Assembly: GCA_049977145.1 (NCBI GenBank)
Contig: JBMFGW010000002.1
Span: forward strand, 14,812 to 78,811
Direction of reading: 5' to 3'
From: JAMDCX01 sp049977145
GTDB taxonomy: Bacteria > Planctomycetota > Phycisphaerae > WQYP01
Length of the DNA: 64,000 nucleotides
Made by a program: the position numbers and the translations under genes. A model generated the notes under the pieces. The model was given only the letters and a program-made list of their open reading frames with translations. It did not search any database and had not been told where the DNA came from. Below are positions 26,996 to 36,721 of the stretch, piece after piece; position 1 is the first letter of the stretch; each line of letters starts with the position of its first letter.

Positions 26996-29230
26996 GTGTT
27001 GAGTTTGTTGTTGCCGATAGCTGTTTGGCCTTTCGTCACACCCTGGCTGTTTGCCGCAGGAGCGGCGGCGGTGTCGATACCAATTGTGATTCATCTGTTG
27101 AACCGGCGGCGGTTTCGCATACAGGCCTGGGCAGCGATGGAATTCCTTCTGGCAGCCCATCGGCGCAATGTGCGCAAACTTAAATTGCAACGCTGGCTGC
27201 TGCTTTTACTGCGCTGTTTGGCGTTGCTGTTACTGGCGGCGGGGATTGCGCAGTTTTTGCCCCCCGGATCAGTGCTGGGTGCTATTCTGGGCAATGCCAG
27301 CCGATTAACCGTGGTGGTGTGGGATAACGCCTATACCACGCAATATCGTCCAGCGGGCGGGAAAACCATATTTGAACGCGCGCAGACGCTGCTGACGCAT
27401 TGGCTTGCTACCACGTCGCCTCAAAGCCGGGTGGCCATTATCAGCGGTTCCGCGGATCCACATGGTTTACTCAAGCAACCCACGCCGGATATTGCCTTGG
27501 CCGGGGAGTTGGTGGCGCGACAAAAGGCGACCGACGCCGCCGCTGATTTAGCCGGTGGCTTAAAGCGGGCGCTGGTGGTATTGCAAAAACAGAAAAAGCG
27601 AACCGGCCGGCAACGCTGCTGGCTGATTACCGATGGTGCGCAGGCGGCTTTTGCGCCGCTGGATAGTTCGCCAAACGCCGCTGGAATACCACAACGGCTC
27701 AAAACGCTGATCGCCGCGATTCGCAAAACCGGGGCCACGATCAGAGTCTTTGATGTCGGCGATCCACATGCCGGTAATATGGCTATTACCCGCTTAAAAC
27801 TGGCGCGCCATTTCGCGCTGGTCAATGATCCTCTGCGAGTGCGGTTAACCGTATTTAATGGCGCCGCAATGCCGCAGGCGCAAGTTAACGTCCGATTATT
27901 TCTGGATCAGGTGGCGGCGGGATCGGTAACGTTGCCTCGCATCAATCCCGGCGCTGCGGTGACTGTGAATACCACGCTGCGCGCGGATATAACCGTTGCG
28001 GGCATGCACACTATTACCGCTCGGCTCCCGCGGGATGGTTTATTAATTGACAACACCAGGCGGTTGGTGGTGCAGGCACAGCGGCGCATGCGACTGCTGC
28101 TGGTGGACGGCGCACCGGGTGACCCGATGACCCACCGTCTGGCCAGTACCGCGTGGCTGGCAACGGCCCTGGCACCGCGCGCCCACGACAACATGTTTGC
28201 CCCGCATGTTATTAATGCCATCGCGCTGTCCGCCCAATCATTACGGCATTATGCGGCGGTTATTTTCAGCGACGCACCGGCACCCGGACCGCAAACCGCA
28301 TCCCGATTACGCGCCTTCGTTAATACTGGGGGACTGCTGCTGATATTTCCCGGCCCCAATATAACCGGGCGAAACTGGAGCTCCACGCTGGGGACGCTAC
28401 GCGGCAAATTATTGCCGGCGGTTATGGGCGGAATTATCCAGCCGCCGCAGACATTACACTTTAATTTTGGTGGCCCCGCTAATGCGATTACCCAACCATT
28501 TATCGCCGCCCGGCAAAGTGGAATCCACACCGGCATAGGCACCGTGACAACAACGCATTATCTGGATTTGCGCGTCATCAATCCGGATGTTGCGCGCACG
28601 CTGCTTTCCTTTACCAATGGCCAGCCGGCGCTGGTGAGCACAGTTCTGGGCCATGGCCGGGTGATCGTGGCGGCATTTACATGCGACACGCGGTGGACCG
28701 ACTTTCCGGCGCAGCCGTCATTTCTGCCGTTTGTGTATCAAATGATGTATTTCGGTATCCCAGATCGTAACGCCCGCTGGAATCTGCGAGTTGGCGGACG
28801 TTTCACATTGCCCGCCGGTAGTGCGGATGTATGGCACGGACCTGACGGAACATCTTTTGCTTTAAACCAAAAGGAAATCGGTTCCCGGATTGTGGCGACC
28901 AGTCCGCGTCTCTGGTTAGCCGGGCTATATCGTAATGCCGCCCGCCGTCGCCTCGTGGCGGTGAACGTGGATCCCGCCGATGCGGATATCCGGCATATTC
29001 CCGCGGTCCGCATTGCCGCGATTCTGGGATTGCCCCTGGCGGACATTGTCAGCGCACCGCGGCAACTTTCCCAGCCGCACATGAATCAATCTTCCAACGG
29101 CGGCAACGCGGGCCAGCGATTGCTGTTGTTGGCACTGTTAGTATTATTAGCTGAAACACTCTTGGCACGGGCCTTTTCACACTATGACCGCAGCCGCGGC
29201 AAAAGTACTAAACGGGAGAGTGTAAAATGA
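26996..29230 (+). CDS. BatA-like membrane protein with a degenerate vWA domain
   Basis: 744 residues. The N-terminus is the aerotolerance-regulator (BatA) domain: a first helix, then AAAVSIPIVIHLLNRRRFR, AWAAMEFLLAAHRR and a second helix (WLLLLLRCLALLLLAAGIAQ). A von Willebrand-like domain follows, but its metal-site motif reads DNAYT rather than DxSxS, so it probably does not bind metal the usual way. The remainder is periplasmic beta-rich sequence, including a glutamine-amidotransferase-like stretch (HYAAVIFSDAPAPGPQTASR), and ends with a C-terminal helix. GTG start at 26996; GGAG is only a few bases away. The stop overlaps the next ATG (ATGA). Confidence 0.85.
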   Translation: MLSLLLPIAVWPFVTPWLFAAGAAAVSIPIVIHLLNRRRFRIQAWAAMEFLLAAHRRNVRKLKLQRWLLLLLRCLALLLLAAGIAQFLPPGSVLGAILGNASRLTVVVWDNAYTTQYRPAGGKTIFERAQTLLTHWLATTSPQSRVAIISGSADPHGLLKQPTPDIALAGELVARQKATDAAADLAGGLKRALVVLQKQKKRTGRQRCWLITDGAQAAFAPLDSSPNAAGIPQRLKTLIAAIRKTGATIRVFDVGDPHAGNMAITRLKLARHFALVNDPLRVRLTVFNGAAMPQAQVNVRLFLDQVAAGSVTLPRINPGAAVTVNTTLRADITVAGMHTITARLPRDGLLIDNTRRLVVQAQRRMRLLLVDGAPGDPMTHRLASTAWLATALAPRAHDNMFAPHVINAIALSAQSLRHYAAVIFSDAPAPGPQTASRLRAFVNTGGLLLIFPGPNITGRNWSSTLGTLRGKLLPAVMGGIIQPPQTLHFNFGGPANAITQPFIAARQSGIHTGIGTVTTTHYLDLRVINPDVARTLLSFTNGQPALVSTVLGHGRVIVAAFTCDTRWTDFPAQPSFLPFVYQMMYFGIPDRNARWNLRVGGRFTLPAGSADVWHGPDGTSFALNQKEIGSRIVATSPRLWLAGLYRNAARRRLVAVNVDPADADIRHIPAVRIAAILGLPLADIVSAPRQLSQPHMNQSSNGGNAGQRLLLLALLVLLAETLLARAFSHYDRSRGKSTKRESVK

Positions 29231-31620
29231 ATCCTGATAATGTTTTCCATGCCAATTGGCCCATCACCGCGCTAAGCACCGGCCATTGGGCCTTGGGCAC
29301 CGGTCATCCGTGGCTGATGATTTTGCTGCTGGCAGCGGCAGCGGCGGTGGGAGGATGGAGCTATCGGCATCAGACCGCGACGCCATCGTTAAAATTAACA
29401 ATGGCTATTACCCGCGCCGCCATACTGGCGCTCGTGGTGCTGTTGCTGGCGCAACCCGTTTTTGTCATGGTCCATACGCTGCGCCGTCCCGCCGTAGTGG
29501 CGATTTGGGTTGATACGTCCCGCTCCATGACGTTACGCGATGCGTATGAAAGTCCAGCTAAAATCAAACTTATTGATGCGGTACGCCAAGCGCTGCCGCC
29601 CGCCGCCGCCAAAAAACGTCCGACGCGGTTTAACGTGGCGTGCTGGAGTCTCGATCAGGCGGCGAATACCTGGCTTAAAGTCCTGGCAAAAAATCAGAGC
29701 GTGGCCATATTTACCGGCGGCGCCCACGCCCATCTGCTGGGAATAGCCAATTCTCCAACGCAATTGATGCCGCTGCTGCAAAGACTTGCGGTACAAAAAC
29801 CGCACGCTAACGCCACCAATGTGCCCGGCGTGCTGGCAGATATATTCAATGATCTGCAAGGCCGCCCCATCAGCGCTGTACTTACCTACACCGACGGACG
29901 ATCCACCGGCCCGGCCTCCATGAGTCTGGTGCATCAATTGGCCAAGGCCGGCGCCACGCCGATATTGGCGGTACCCATCGGACAGATACATCCCCCGTTT
30001 GCTTTGAAAATCGCCGACGCCCAGGCGCCCCGCCATGCCTTTATGCAAGATCCGGTGGCGGTGCGGGCCAAGGTACGCATCACCGGCGCGACAGCGACGC
30101 AAAGTACCACCATCCGGTTGTTTGCACAAACGAAAGAACATCGCCGAGGCAGGGAATTAACCAGTGAGCGTATTACCATTCATCCCGGCACAGCACAGCA
30201 AAATGTCAGCCTGATGTTTCACCCGTCGCAACCGGGAACTTACCACCTCATCCTGGTTGCCGATCCTTTGCCGCATGAATTGACCCATCGGGGCAATACC
30301 TCCCGCGGCGTATGGACACGGGTGGTACGGGCCAAGGTGCGGATTTTGTATGTGGAAGGCTATCCGCGCTGGGAATACCGTTATCTGAAAAATGATCTGA
30401 TGCGGGAAAAAACCACACTGCTTAGCTGTCTGCTTTTATCCGCGGATAACCGTTTTGCGCAGGAGGGCAATATTCCCATCAACCGCTTCCCCGATACGCA
30501 GGCGGAGATGAATCGCTATGACGTGCTGTTGCTGGGCGATGTGAATCCCGATTATTTTTCCGCCGCCCAGGAAAAAATAATTCTCCGGTTTGTCGGGCGG
30601 TATGGCGGCGGTTTTGGAATGATCGCCGGTGCGGATTACGCCCCGGATGCCTATCGCCGTACGCCGCTGGCACGCTTGCTGCCGATCATTGCCGGCAACC
30701 CCGATAATCCCATGTTCGCCCCCCCACCCAATGAACCCTTTGAACTGCATCTAACCGCGATCGGCAGGCAGAGCATGTTATTTCATTTTTTTAACAGCCA
30801 GCAAAAAAATCTCCAGCAAGTCGCCGATTTACCACCGCTGTACTGGTTTGAGCCGGTGGCCGGTCTGCAACCCAGCGCCACCGTGCTGGCGGATTTACCC
30901 AGCCACCGCATTGATGGACGGCCCGCGCCGCTTCTGGTGTTCGGACGCTATGGTGCCGGGCGGACCATGTTTTCGGCCATTGACGATACCTGGCGCTGGC
31001 GCTATTACCATGGGGCACCGTTGTACAAAAGCTACTGGCTGGAAATGATGCGGGAATTGGCCCGCCAGCGCGTGTTTGGCGGATCGCGTGGTATTGTGCT
31101 TCGCATGCAGACACCGCGTGTGCAGGTAGGGCAGAGCAATCGGATTTTTCTTTCCGTGCGGAACCCGCAGTTAATTAGTCAGATGCCCGCATCCGTGCCG
31201 GTGATGATGACTTCCGCTGGCGGCCGCCAGACCATTGTGCTTTCGCCGGTAAGCTCATCGCATCGGCAATATGAGGGCGAAGTCACGCCATGGGCGGTGG
31301 GGCATTACACCCTGACGGCAAAGCCCGGCATTTTGCCGGGTGCCGTTAAGCCGGTGGAAATGGATGTTACCGCCTCCATGCGTGAATTCACCATCCTGAC
31401 GGCAGACCCCGCGGCACTGGCCCGGCTGGTCGCCGATACCGGCGGGGCCGTGGTGCCGCTGGCGGGGCAAAGTGCCTTGGCACGACTAATTCCTGATCGG
31501 AGCGTGGAAGTGGCGGTCCGGCAATCGCGGCAGCTTTGGAATAAACCGTGGGCGTTGGCGCTGTTGATATTGTTATTGACGGTAGAATGGATACTGCGTA
31601 AACGCGCCGGGTTGATCTGA
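29227..31620 (+). CDS. Large membrane vWA/glutamine-amidotransferase-like protein
   Basis: 797 residues. Two N-terminal helices (WLMILLLAAAAAVGGWSYR; AAILALVVLLLAQPVFVMVH) precede a von Willebrand factor A domain with an intact metal motif DTSRSM (about 97-102) and TYTDGRSTG. Beyond residue 360 an amidotransferase-like domain without an obvious catalytic Cys follows (ILYVEGYPRWEYRYLKND, DVLLLGDVNPDYFS, FGMIAGADYAPDAY). A last helix near the C-terminus (WALALLILLLTVEWIL) brings it back to the membrane. The start overlaps the previous stop, so translation is coupled. It is likely part of an envelope complex with MoxR and the DUF58 protein; the target is unknown. Confidence 0.85.
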   Translation: MNPDNVFHANWPITALSTGHWALGTGHPWLMILLLAAAAAVGGWSYRHQTATPSLKLTMAITRAAILALVVLLLAQPVFVMVHTLRRPAVVAIWVDTSRSMTLRDAYESPAKIKLIDAVRQALPPAAAKKRPTRFNVACWSLDQAANTWLKVLAKNQSVAIFTGGAHAHLLGIANSPTQLMPLLQRLAVQKPHANATNVPGVLADIFNDLQGRPISAVLTYTDGRSTGPASMSLVHQLAKAGATPILAVPIGQIHPPFALKIADAQAPRHAFMQDPVAVRAKVRITGATATQSTTIRLFAQTKEHRRGRELTSERITIHPGTAQQNVSLMFHPSQPGTYHLILVADPLPHELTHRGNTSRGVWTRVVRAKVRILYVEGYPRWEYRYLKNDLMREKTTLLSCLLLSADNRFAQEGNIPINRFPDTQAEMNRYDVLLLGDVNPDYFSAAQEKIILRFVGRYGGGFGMIAGADYAPDAYRRTPLARLLPIIAGNPDNPMFAPPPNEPFELHLTAIGRQSMLFHFFNSQQKNLQQVADLPPLYWFEPVAGLQPSATVLADLPSHRIDGRPAPLLVFGRYGAGRTMFSAIDDTWRWRYYHGAPLYKSYWLEMMRELARQRVFGGSRGIVLRMQTPRVQVGQSNRIFLSVRNPQLISQMPASVPVMMTSAGGRQTIVLSPVSSSHRQYEGEVTPWAVGHYTLTAKPGILPGAVKPVEMDVTASMREFTILTADPAALARLVADTGGAVVPLAGQSALARLIPDRSVEVAVRQSRQLWNKPWALALLILLLTVEWILRKRAGLI

Positions 31621-31661
31621 AACGCTCCCACCGCTTGCGCAACACGGAGATGGCCTTGCCT

Positions 31662-34600
31662 ATGGATAATCCCGCTTCAGCCCCAGCCCTGTTGCAGCGC
31701 ATCGGTCAATTGCGCCGAGTGCTGCGCGCCGCATTGGTGCTCCATGGCGTTGCGCTGGTGCTTTCGGCGTTGCTTGGGACCGCGTTGATTCTGGCCCTGG
31801 GAGATTATGTTTTCCATTTTCCCGGCATCCTGCGTCTGATTTTGCTGGTTCTAGTACTGGGAGGAACGGCGTTTCTTTTATGGAGGGATGTCATTGCCCG
31901 CATACTGCGGCCAATCCCCGATCAGTTTCTTGCCGGGGTTCTACAATATGCCGCCGCCTTACCGCACGAGCAATTACAATCGGCCGTCGAATTTATGGAG
32001 AATCGCACGGATCGTCTGAATGTTCTGGCGGCCAAAGCCATCCTAGAGGCGGATTATACCGCACAATCGGTACGCGTAGGGACGGCCTTATCCTGGCGTC
32101 CCGTGGTGAAACTCTGGATTACCTCCACTCTGGCGGTACTCGTGGCTGCGTTAATCATTGTTCTTAATCCTGGTAATGCGGCACTTTCGTGGCAGCGCTG
32201 GGTTGGCCCATTGGCCCATCATCCCTGGCCGCTAAGTCAGAGTGTGCAACTGGTTTGGAAAACGGCGAACCACCAGCCTCCGGCCATTTGGCCACGGGGG
32301 CAGGCACTGACGGTGCTGGCGGTCGTAACAAAAGGGTTCAATCCGGATTTACGGGTGTGGTTGGAAATGCGCGGACGCCGCCAACCCGTCACTTCGCAAC
32401 TGATGACCTGGCAAGGGGCGGCGCATGGGCAGTTGTACGAAAAGGTCCTCCTGCCGCAGGAAAAAACAATGCAAATCCGTCCGGTGGCCGGTGATGATCA
32501 TCGCACGCCGTGGGTCACAATACATTTAATGCCTCGCCCCCGCATTATAACCATGATCGCCCGCATCACCCCACCGGCCTATGCTCATAACGCCCCCACG
32601 TTTACCGTCAATATGCTGAATCGGCAAGTGCGTGTGATTCGCGGCTCTACGATTACCATGACGCTTACCGCCAATCAACCACTGGAATCCGACCCGCGCA
32701 CGCCGGCCTTTGCTTTTGTCAAGACGGTCGACCAATCTCGTATTGCCGTTCCGGCGTATATGGTGCGCCAATCCGCCAACGTTTTAACCATGCGTTGGAC
32801 AGCGCAAAACTCGATCTCCGGGCGTCTGCGCATCATTAGTAGTTCCGGCTTAGCTAATCGCCGCGGCGGCGAGCTGCAATTAACTGTTATTCCCGATTCC
32901 CTCCCCACGGTGGTTATTTCCCATCCGCGACATTCCGTCGCACTAACACCTGACGGTTCGTTTCATTTAACCATCCGAGGCAGCGACGATCTCGGCCTGA
33001 CCCGCCTGTTTTTAATGGGGACAGTCACCGATATTAAGGGGCACACGGTACCAACCTTCCGCACCCCGCAGCCATGGCAGACGCTGGCTTATGATGCGCA
33101 AACCCGCCTGCAACAAGGCTCCAGTACCACAATCTGGTCGCCAATGCCGCTGCATCTTGCGCCAGGAGACAGCGTGGAACTCACCGCCCTGGCCGGTGAT
33201 AATTATAAAATCACGTTGCCCAATGGCACGGTCCAGCGGCATCCCCTGGTGAAATCCGCCCCACTGCTGGTGCTGATCCGGGCACGGGCGGCTATCGCCG
33301 CGGATCTAACCGCAGATTTGCAAAGTGTCCGCCACGCTATAAAAGCGCTCCTTCTACGGCAGCAACGTACCGCCGCTGAAACCGCGGCAATTCCGCAATC
33401 CATTAAGCGTGCCGGGAAGGCCACCCCACAACAGCAAACCGCATTATCCGATTTGGCCACAGCCCAAGCTGATCAAGCCGCCCGCGCGGATCAGATCACG
33501 CGTACCTTAGAGCATATCGACCACATCGCACGCCGCAATAAGCTCGCGCTGTCCACCCCGGGAAAACTTGCCCAGCTTGCCACCGCTAAAATGGGACAGG
33601 TGGGCCGGCACAATATGCCCGATGCCGCTGCGCATCTGACCCGTAGCAGCATATTGGCCCGGCAAAATGCTCTTGCTGCGGCCGCGCAACAACTCGCGAA
33701 AGCAGGCCAAGCTCAAAATCAGGCTATGCAAACTATGCGTAACCTACTTGACCACTTGGGCGCACAAGGTGAATTTGACGCCTTGGCCGCGAAAATCAAC
33801 CACATGCTCCAACAGCAGCAACTGTTGCAAAATAAGCTCAAGGCGTTGGCCGCTAAAACCATCGGCATGGATATGAATCAACTGCCGCCCACTTTACAAC
33901 AAGCGTTGCAACACTTAGGCCAAAAGCAAAATGCGCTGGCCAATCAGGCCGCCAAACTTGCCGACCAACTGCAACAGGCGGCACAAGCCTTGAAAAAGGA
34001 TAACCCGGCTCTGGCGGCGGCGCTAGCTCAGGCCGCGAAAATTGCGCAAAACGATGCCGTCAGTTCAGCCATGCAACTCGCGGCCAGGGCTATCAGTAAA
34101 AATCACATGCTGACTGGATCATCCAGTCAGGCCCGATCGCATCAGGGTTTAAGTGAGATGCTCAAAGCCCTGAACAGCGTGCGCAATAAATCATTGCGTC
34201 AGCTGGCCAAGCAATTGCGGGACATGATTCGGATTGTTGCCCAGTTAATTATCCGGCAAAAATCTCTAGTTACCGCCGCCACACAAGCTGGAGCTAAAGC
34301 GCCTGAAACGGCTCTGGCCGCCACCGCTAATCAGGAAAGCCGACTACAACTCGATACCTTGGCGGCGGCCCCGCAGGCGGATCGGGTGGATCCATCGGGC
34401 CATGTGGGCGCACTAATGCGTATGGCCGGCGGCAATATGGGGCAGGCTACCGGGGCTTTGCTGCGTGACCATCAGCCGCACGCTTTAACCAATCAAAATG
34501 GGGCCTTGCATTATTTACACCAGGCGCTGGCCTTGTTGCAAAAACAGCTCAGGAAAGTCCAAAACCAACAACGCCAAAATCAGATCGCCAGTTTGAAAAA

Positions 34601-35222
34601 ACAATATCAACTGCTGCTTCAGGCCCAGAAATTATTATGGAATCAGACCCGTACGCTGCGTGCATCGCGCGTGGCTCAGGGAATATTAAATCGGCCCCAG
34701 CAATTACAGGCCGTGGGAATTGCCCACGCCCAGCAGTTGCTTATGGCCGAACTTGCCGCGTTAAGTCAGGTGGAATCCGGCCCGGCGCCGCTGCTGGCGT
34801 GGCTTAATGGCAAGATCATCAACGACATGCGCAGGGCCGCCAATACCTTGGCCGGCGCTACCGCCAATCAAAGAGTGCTGGATGAACAAACATCGGCTAT
34901 CGCCAAAATTACAGATATTATCGACGCCCTCCAGCAGCGGCAGAATCCGAAAAAAGCTGCCGGTGGTGGCGATGGTGGTGGCGGTGGCGGTGGCGGTGGC
35001 GGTGGCAAACAGCAACTCATGCCGCCGGCAGCACAGTTAAAGTTACTCAAAGTCCTGCAATTGCAAGTCAATGCGGATTCCGCTTTCCTCAACAACCAAT
35101 TGCAACATGCGGCCAATTCCGCCCAAAAACGCAGCCTGCACGCCATCATCCGCCATCTCGGCGGAATGCAGGGCGACATCGCCACGCAAGCCCGGCATGT
35201 GGTGGACTCGATGCAAAAGTGA
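31662..35222 (+). CDS. Giant DUF4175-like membrane protein with Ala/Gln coiled-coil half
   Basis: About 1186 residues, closing the operon. N-terminal half: two close helices (LVLHGVALVLSALLGTALIL and the next about 15 residues on), a third near 165-185 (LWITSTLAVLVAALIIVLN), then Ig-like or beta-sandwich periplasmic segments typical of DUF4175-like proteins. C-terminal half (about 560-1180): almost all Ala/Gln/Leu/Lys helix, predicted long coiled coils, broken by a poly-Gly stretch encoded by hexamer repeats (34974-35006). Start uncertain: the ATG at 31662 has GGAG 12 bases upstream; ATG 31650 and TTG 31635 are alternatives. It may act as a scaffold across the periplasm. Confidence 0.8.
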   Translation: MDNPASAPALLQRIGQLRRVLRAALVLHGVALVLSALLGTALILALGDYVFHFPGILRLILLVLVLGGTAFLLWRDVIARILRPIPDQFLAGVLQYAAALPHEQLQSAVEFMENRTDRLNVLAAKAILEADYTAQSVRVGTALSWRPVVKLWITSTLAVLVAALIIVLNPGNAALSWQRWVGPLAHHPWPLSQSVQLVWKTANHQPPAIWPRGQALTVLAVVTKGFNPDLRVWLEMRGRRQPVTSQLMTWQGAAHGQLYEKVLLPQEKTMQIRPVAGDDHRTPWVTIHLMPRPRIITMIARITPPAYAHNAPTFTVNMLNRQVRVIRGSTITMTLTANQPLESDPRTPAFAFVKTVDQSRIAVPAYMVRQSANVLTMRWTAQNSISGRLRIISSSGLANRRGGELQLTVIPDSLPTVVISHPRHSVALTPDGSFHLTIRGSDDLGLTRLFLMGTVTDIKGHTVPTFRTPQPWQTLAYDAQTRLQQGSSTTIWSPMPLHLAPGDSVELTALAGDNYKITLPNGTVQRHPLVKSAPLLVLIRARAAIAADLTADLQSVRHAIKALLLRQQRTAAETAAIPQSIKRAGKATPQQQTALSDLATAQADQAARADQITRTLEHIDHIARRNKLALSTPGKLAQLATAKMGQVGRHNMPDAAAHLTRSSILARQNALAAAAQQLAKAGQAQNQAMQTMRNLLDHLGAQGEFDALAAKINHMLQQQQLLQNKLKALAAKTIGMDMNQLPPTLQQALQHLGQKQNALANQAAKLADQLQQAAQALKKDNPALAAALAQAAKIAQNDAVSSAMQLAARAISKNHMLTGSSSQARSHQGLSEMLKALNSVRNKSLRQLAKQLRDMIRIVAQLIIRQKSLVTAATQAGAKAPETALAATANQESRLQLDTLAAAPQADRVDPSGHVGALMRMAGGNMGQATGALLRDHQPHALTNQNGALHYLHQALALLQKQLRKVQNQQRQNQIASLKKQYQLLLQAQKLLWNQTRTLRASRVAQGILNRPQQLQAVGIAHAQQLLMAELAALSQVESGPAPLLAWLNGKIINDMRRAANTLAGATANQRVLDEQTSAIAKITDIIDALQQRQNPKKAAGGGDGGGGGGGGGGGKQQLMPPAAQLKLLKVLQLQVNADSAFLNNQLQHAANSAQKRSLHAIIRHLGGMQGDIATQARHVVDSMQK
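34974..35006 (+). repeat. GGTGGC hexamer microsatellite encoding a poly-Gly linker
   Basis: About five near-perfect tandem hexamers encode a run of glycines between two coiled-coil blocks. Because the unit is six bases, slippage would change linker length without frameshift. Confidence 0.8.
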
Positions 35223-35433
35223 CTGGCTCGTCAATTCGGACTTGGCGCGGAAACATAACTAAATCCATGGTTAATGTGCCGGAACCCATCGGAGATTAGA
35301 CTATTTTGTGCTTTGGGTATCTTGTCATCACCGACTGCCAAATGCGGGCAATAAACCGAATAACGACAGCAAGCGTCGGGAATCGACTGATTGCCGACGT
35401 CTCGACAGCGCCGGTCGGCATACATCGCCCTGC

Positions 35434-36600
35434 TTACGCCTGCACCCGGGCTGCTAGCGCATCAAGCACGCTCATATAGTTCATATAGGCGTCATACGGC
35501 GATTCGTACATACTGAAACTCGGCGTATTGACATCCCCAAAAACACGCGTATTCATGTACAGGAAATGATCGCTGGAGCTTAATTTCCGCCACGTTGACA
35601 GCAACACCGGGTCCGCGGAATCTTTAATGGGCTTTTCCAGACGGTAAAGCTCCTGCAGTGCGTTTGCCTGCATGGCATTGCCCAACCAAGGCGATAAATC
35701 GCGCTGCGTGTCAGTCCAGCAGATATTCCGCGGTACACTTAATTCCGCAACTGGCTTATGCGACTTAATAACTTCCGACGGCAGGCTGAAGCGATCACCA
35801 TGCTCGATGACAAATCGCGGCAAAGCCCGGAGAAAGTCAAAAATGCCGCTGGCGGCGGAATGCCGCTCGCCGAAGGTTTCGTAATCCATCCCCAGCAGGC
35901 AGTACTCCCCCGCGGCTCCTGTGTTATGCAGCCACTGTGCGTACTTATCCGCCAGCAGCGGCCAATTCGCCCAATCATGGGCGGAAAAGCGCAGCGACCA
36001 ATCTTCGCTTAGTCGGTAGTGCCGCAGCAACAGGTTCAGCGGCTCACGTGCCGCTTTATAAACATGCCCGGGACTGCGGTTTCCCAAAGCTCCTTCCCAT
36101 CCTTCGGTAATAGCGGCCTGAAAATTCAGGCCGGCCACCAGCCGCCCCACCTCATTGGAATAAATAAGATTGGTATTGCGGAATATCGTCGGTTTACATC
36201 CAAACATATTCGCCATGGTCCGGCTGTGCAGCTTTACCTGTGCCGCAAATTCATCCGGGGAATAAAGGCATCCCAGACTGTGGTGTGAGGTTTCTCCAAG
36301 AAATTCCACGCTGCCAGTACCTGCGAGTTCCTTTAACAATGCCACCACCTCAGGAGCGTCATCGGAACACTGTTCCAAAGCGGTGCTGGTCACGCTCAAG
36401 GCGACACGAAAAGCCGATCCATATTGTCGGGCCAATTCCAACAGCACTTGCGTGGCGGGTATATAGCTCCGGGCGGCAATTTCGCGTGTGTATCGCCGAT
36501 TGGCCAGCGTGTCAAAATAATCTGCATCCGAATCAAAAATACTATAGCGCCGCAGGCGGAATGGCTGATGAATTTGAAAATATAAAATAATGTCAACCAT
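35434..36600 (-). CDS. Glycoside hydrolase family 57 alpha-glucanase-like protein
   Basis: 388 residues, cytoplasmic (no signal peptide). The family 57 start (IILYFQIHQPFRLRRYSIFD) is followed by typical blocks: FRVALSVTSTALEQ, GSVEFLGETSHHSLG, FGCKPTIFRNTNLIYSNEVG, ITEGWEGALG and LLGMDYETFGERH. Members include alpha-amylases and 4-alpha-glucanotransferases; this short form lacks the C-terminal domains of the larger enzymes and its exact activity is open. It probably acts on glycogen or maltodextrins, like the debranching enzyme at 21389. Start at ATG 36600 with TAGGAT nine bases upstream. A symmetric operator-like site overlaps its promoter. Confidence 0.88.
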   Translation of the reverse strand: MVDIILYFQIHQPFRLRRYSIFDSDADYFDTLANRRYTREIAARSYIPATQVLLELARQYGSAFRVALSVTSTALEQCSDDAPEVVALLKELAGTGSVEFLGETSHHSLGCLYSPDEFAAQVKLHSRTMANMFGCKPTIFRNTNLIYSNEVGRLVAGLNFQAAITEGWEGALGNRSPGHVYKAAREPLNLLLRHYRLSEDWSLRFSAHDWANWPLLADKYAQWLHNTGAAGEYCLLGMDYETFGERHSAASGIFDFLRALPRFVIEHGDRFSLPSEVIKSHKPVAELSVPRNICWTDTQRDLSPWLGNAMQANALQELYRLEKPIKDSADPVLLSTWRKLSSSDHFLYMNTRVFGDVNTPSFSMYESPYDAYMNYMSVLDALAARVQA

Positions 36601-36641
36601 TGGAAATATCCTATTGCAATACCCAGCTCTAATCGTGGACT

Positions 36642-36670
36642 ATTATAACCATTCCAACCAGTTTGGAATG
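36642..36670 (-). promoter_or_regulatory. GH57 promoter (-10 TATAAT) with overlapping 8-bp palindrome
   Basis: Minus-strand TATAAT (36647-36642) is a perfect -10 box about 40 bases before the ATG. Just upstream, CATTCCAA (36650-36657) and TTGGAATG (36663-36670) form a perfect inverted repeat with a 5-base spacer, covering the -35 region, where no consensus -35 box is present. This layout fits a repressor or activator site, possibly for a sugar-responsive regulator. Confidence 0.45.
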
Positions 36671-36721
36671 CTGGTCCAGGCACGCTGCTGCCGGGTGGGG
36701 TAGATGACACTTTGCTTGCCA

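Noticed and set aside
35392..35420. 7-bp inverted repeat TGCCGAC/GTCGGCA between convergent genes
   Set aside because: Loop of 15 bases and no T-run; too weak to call a terminator.
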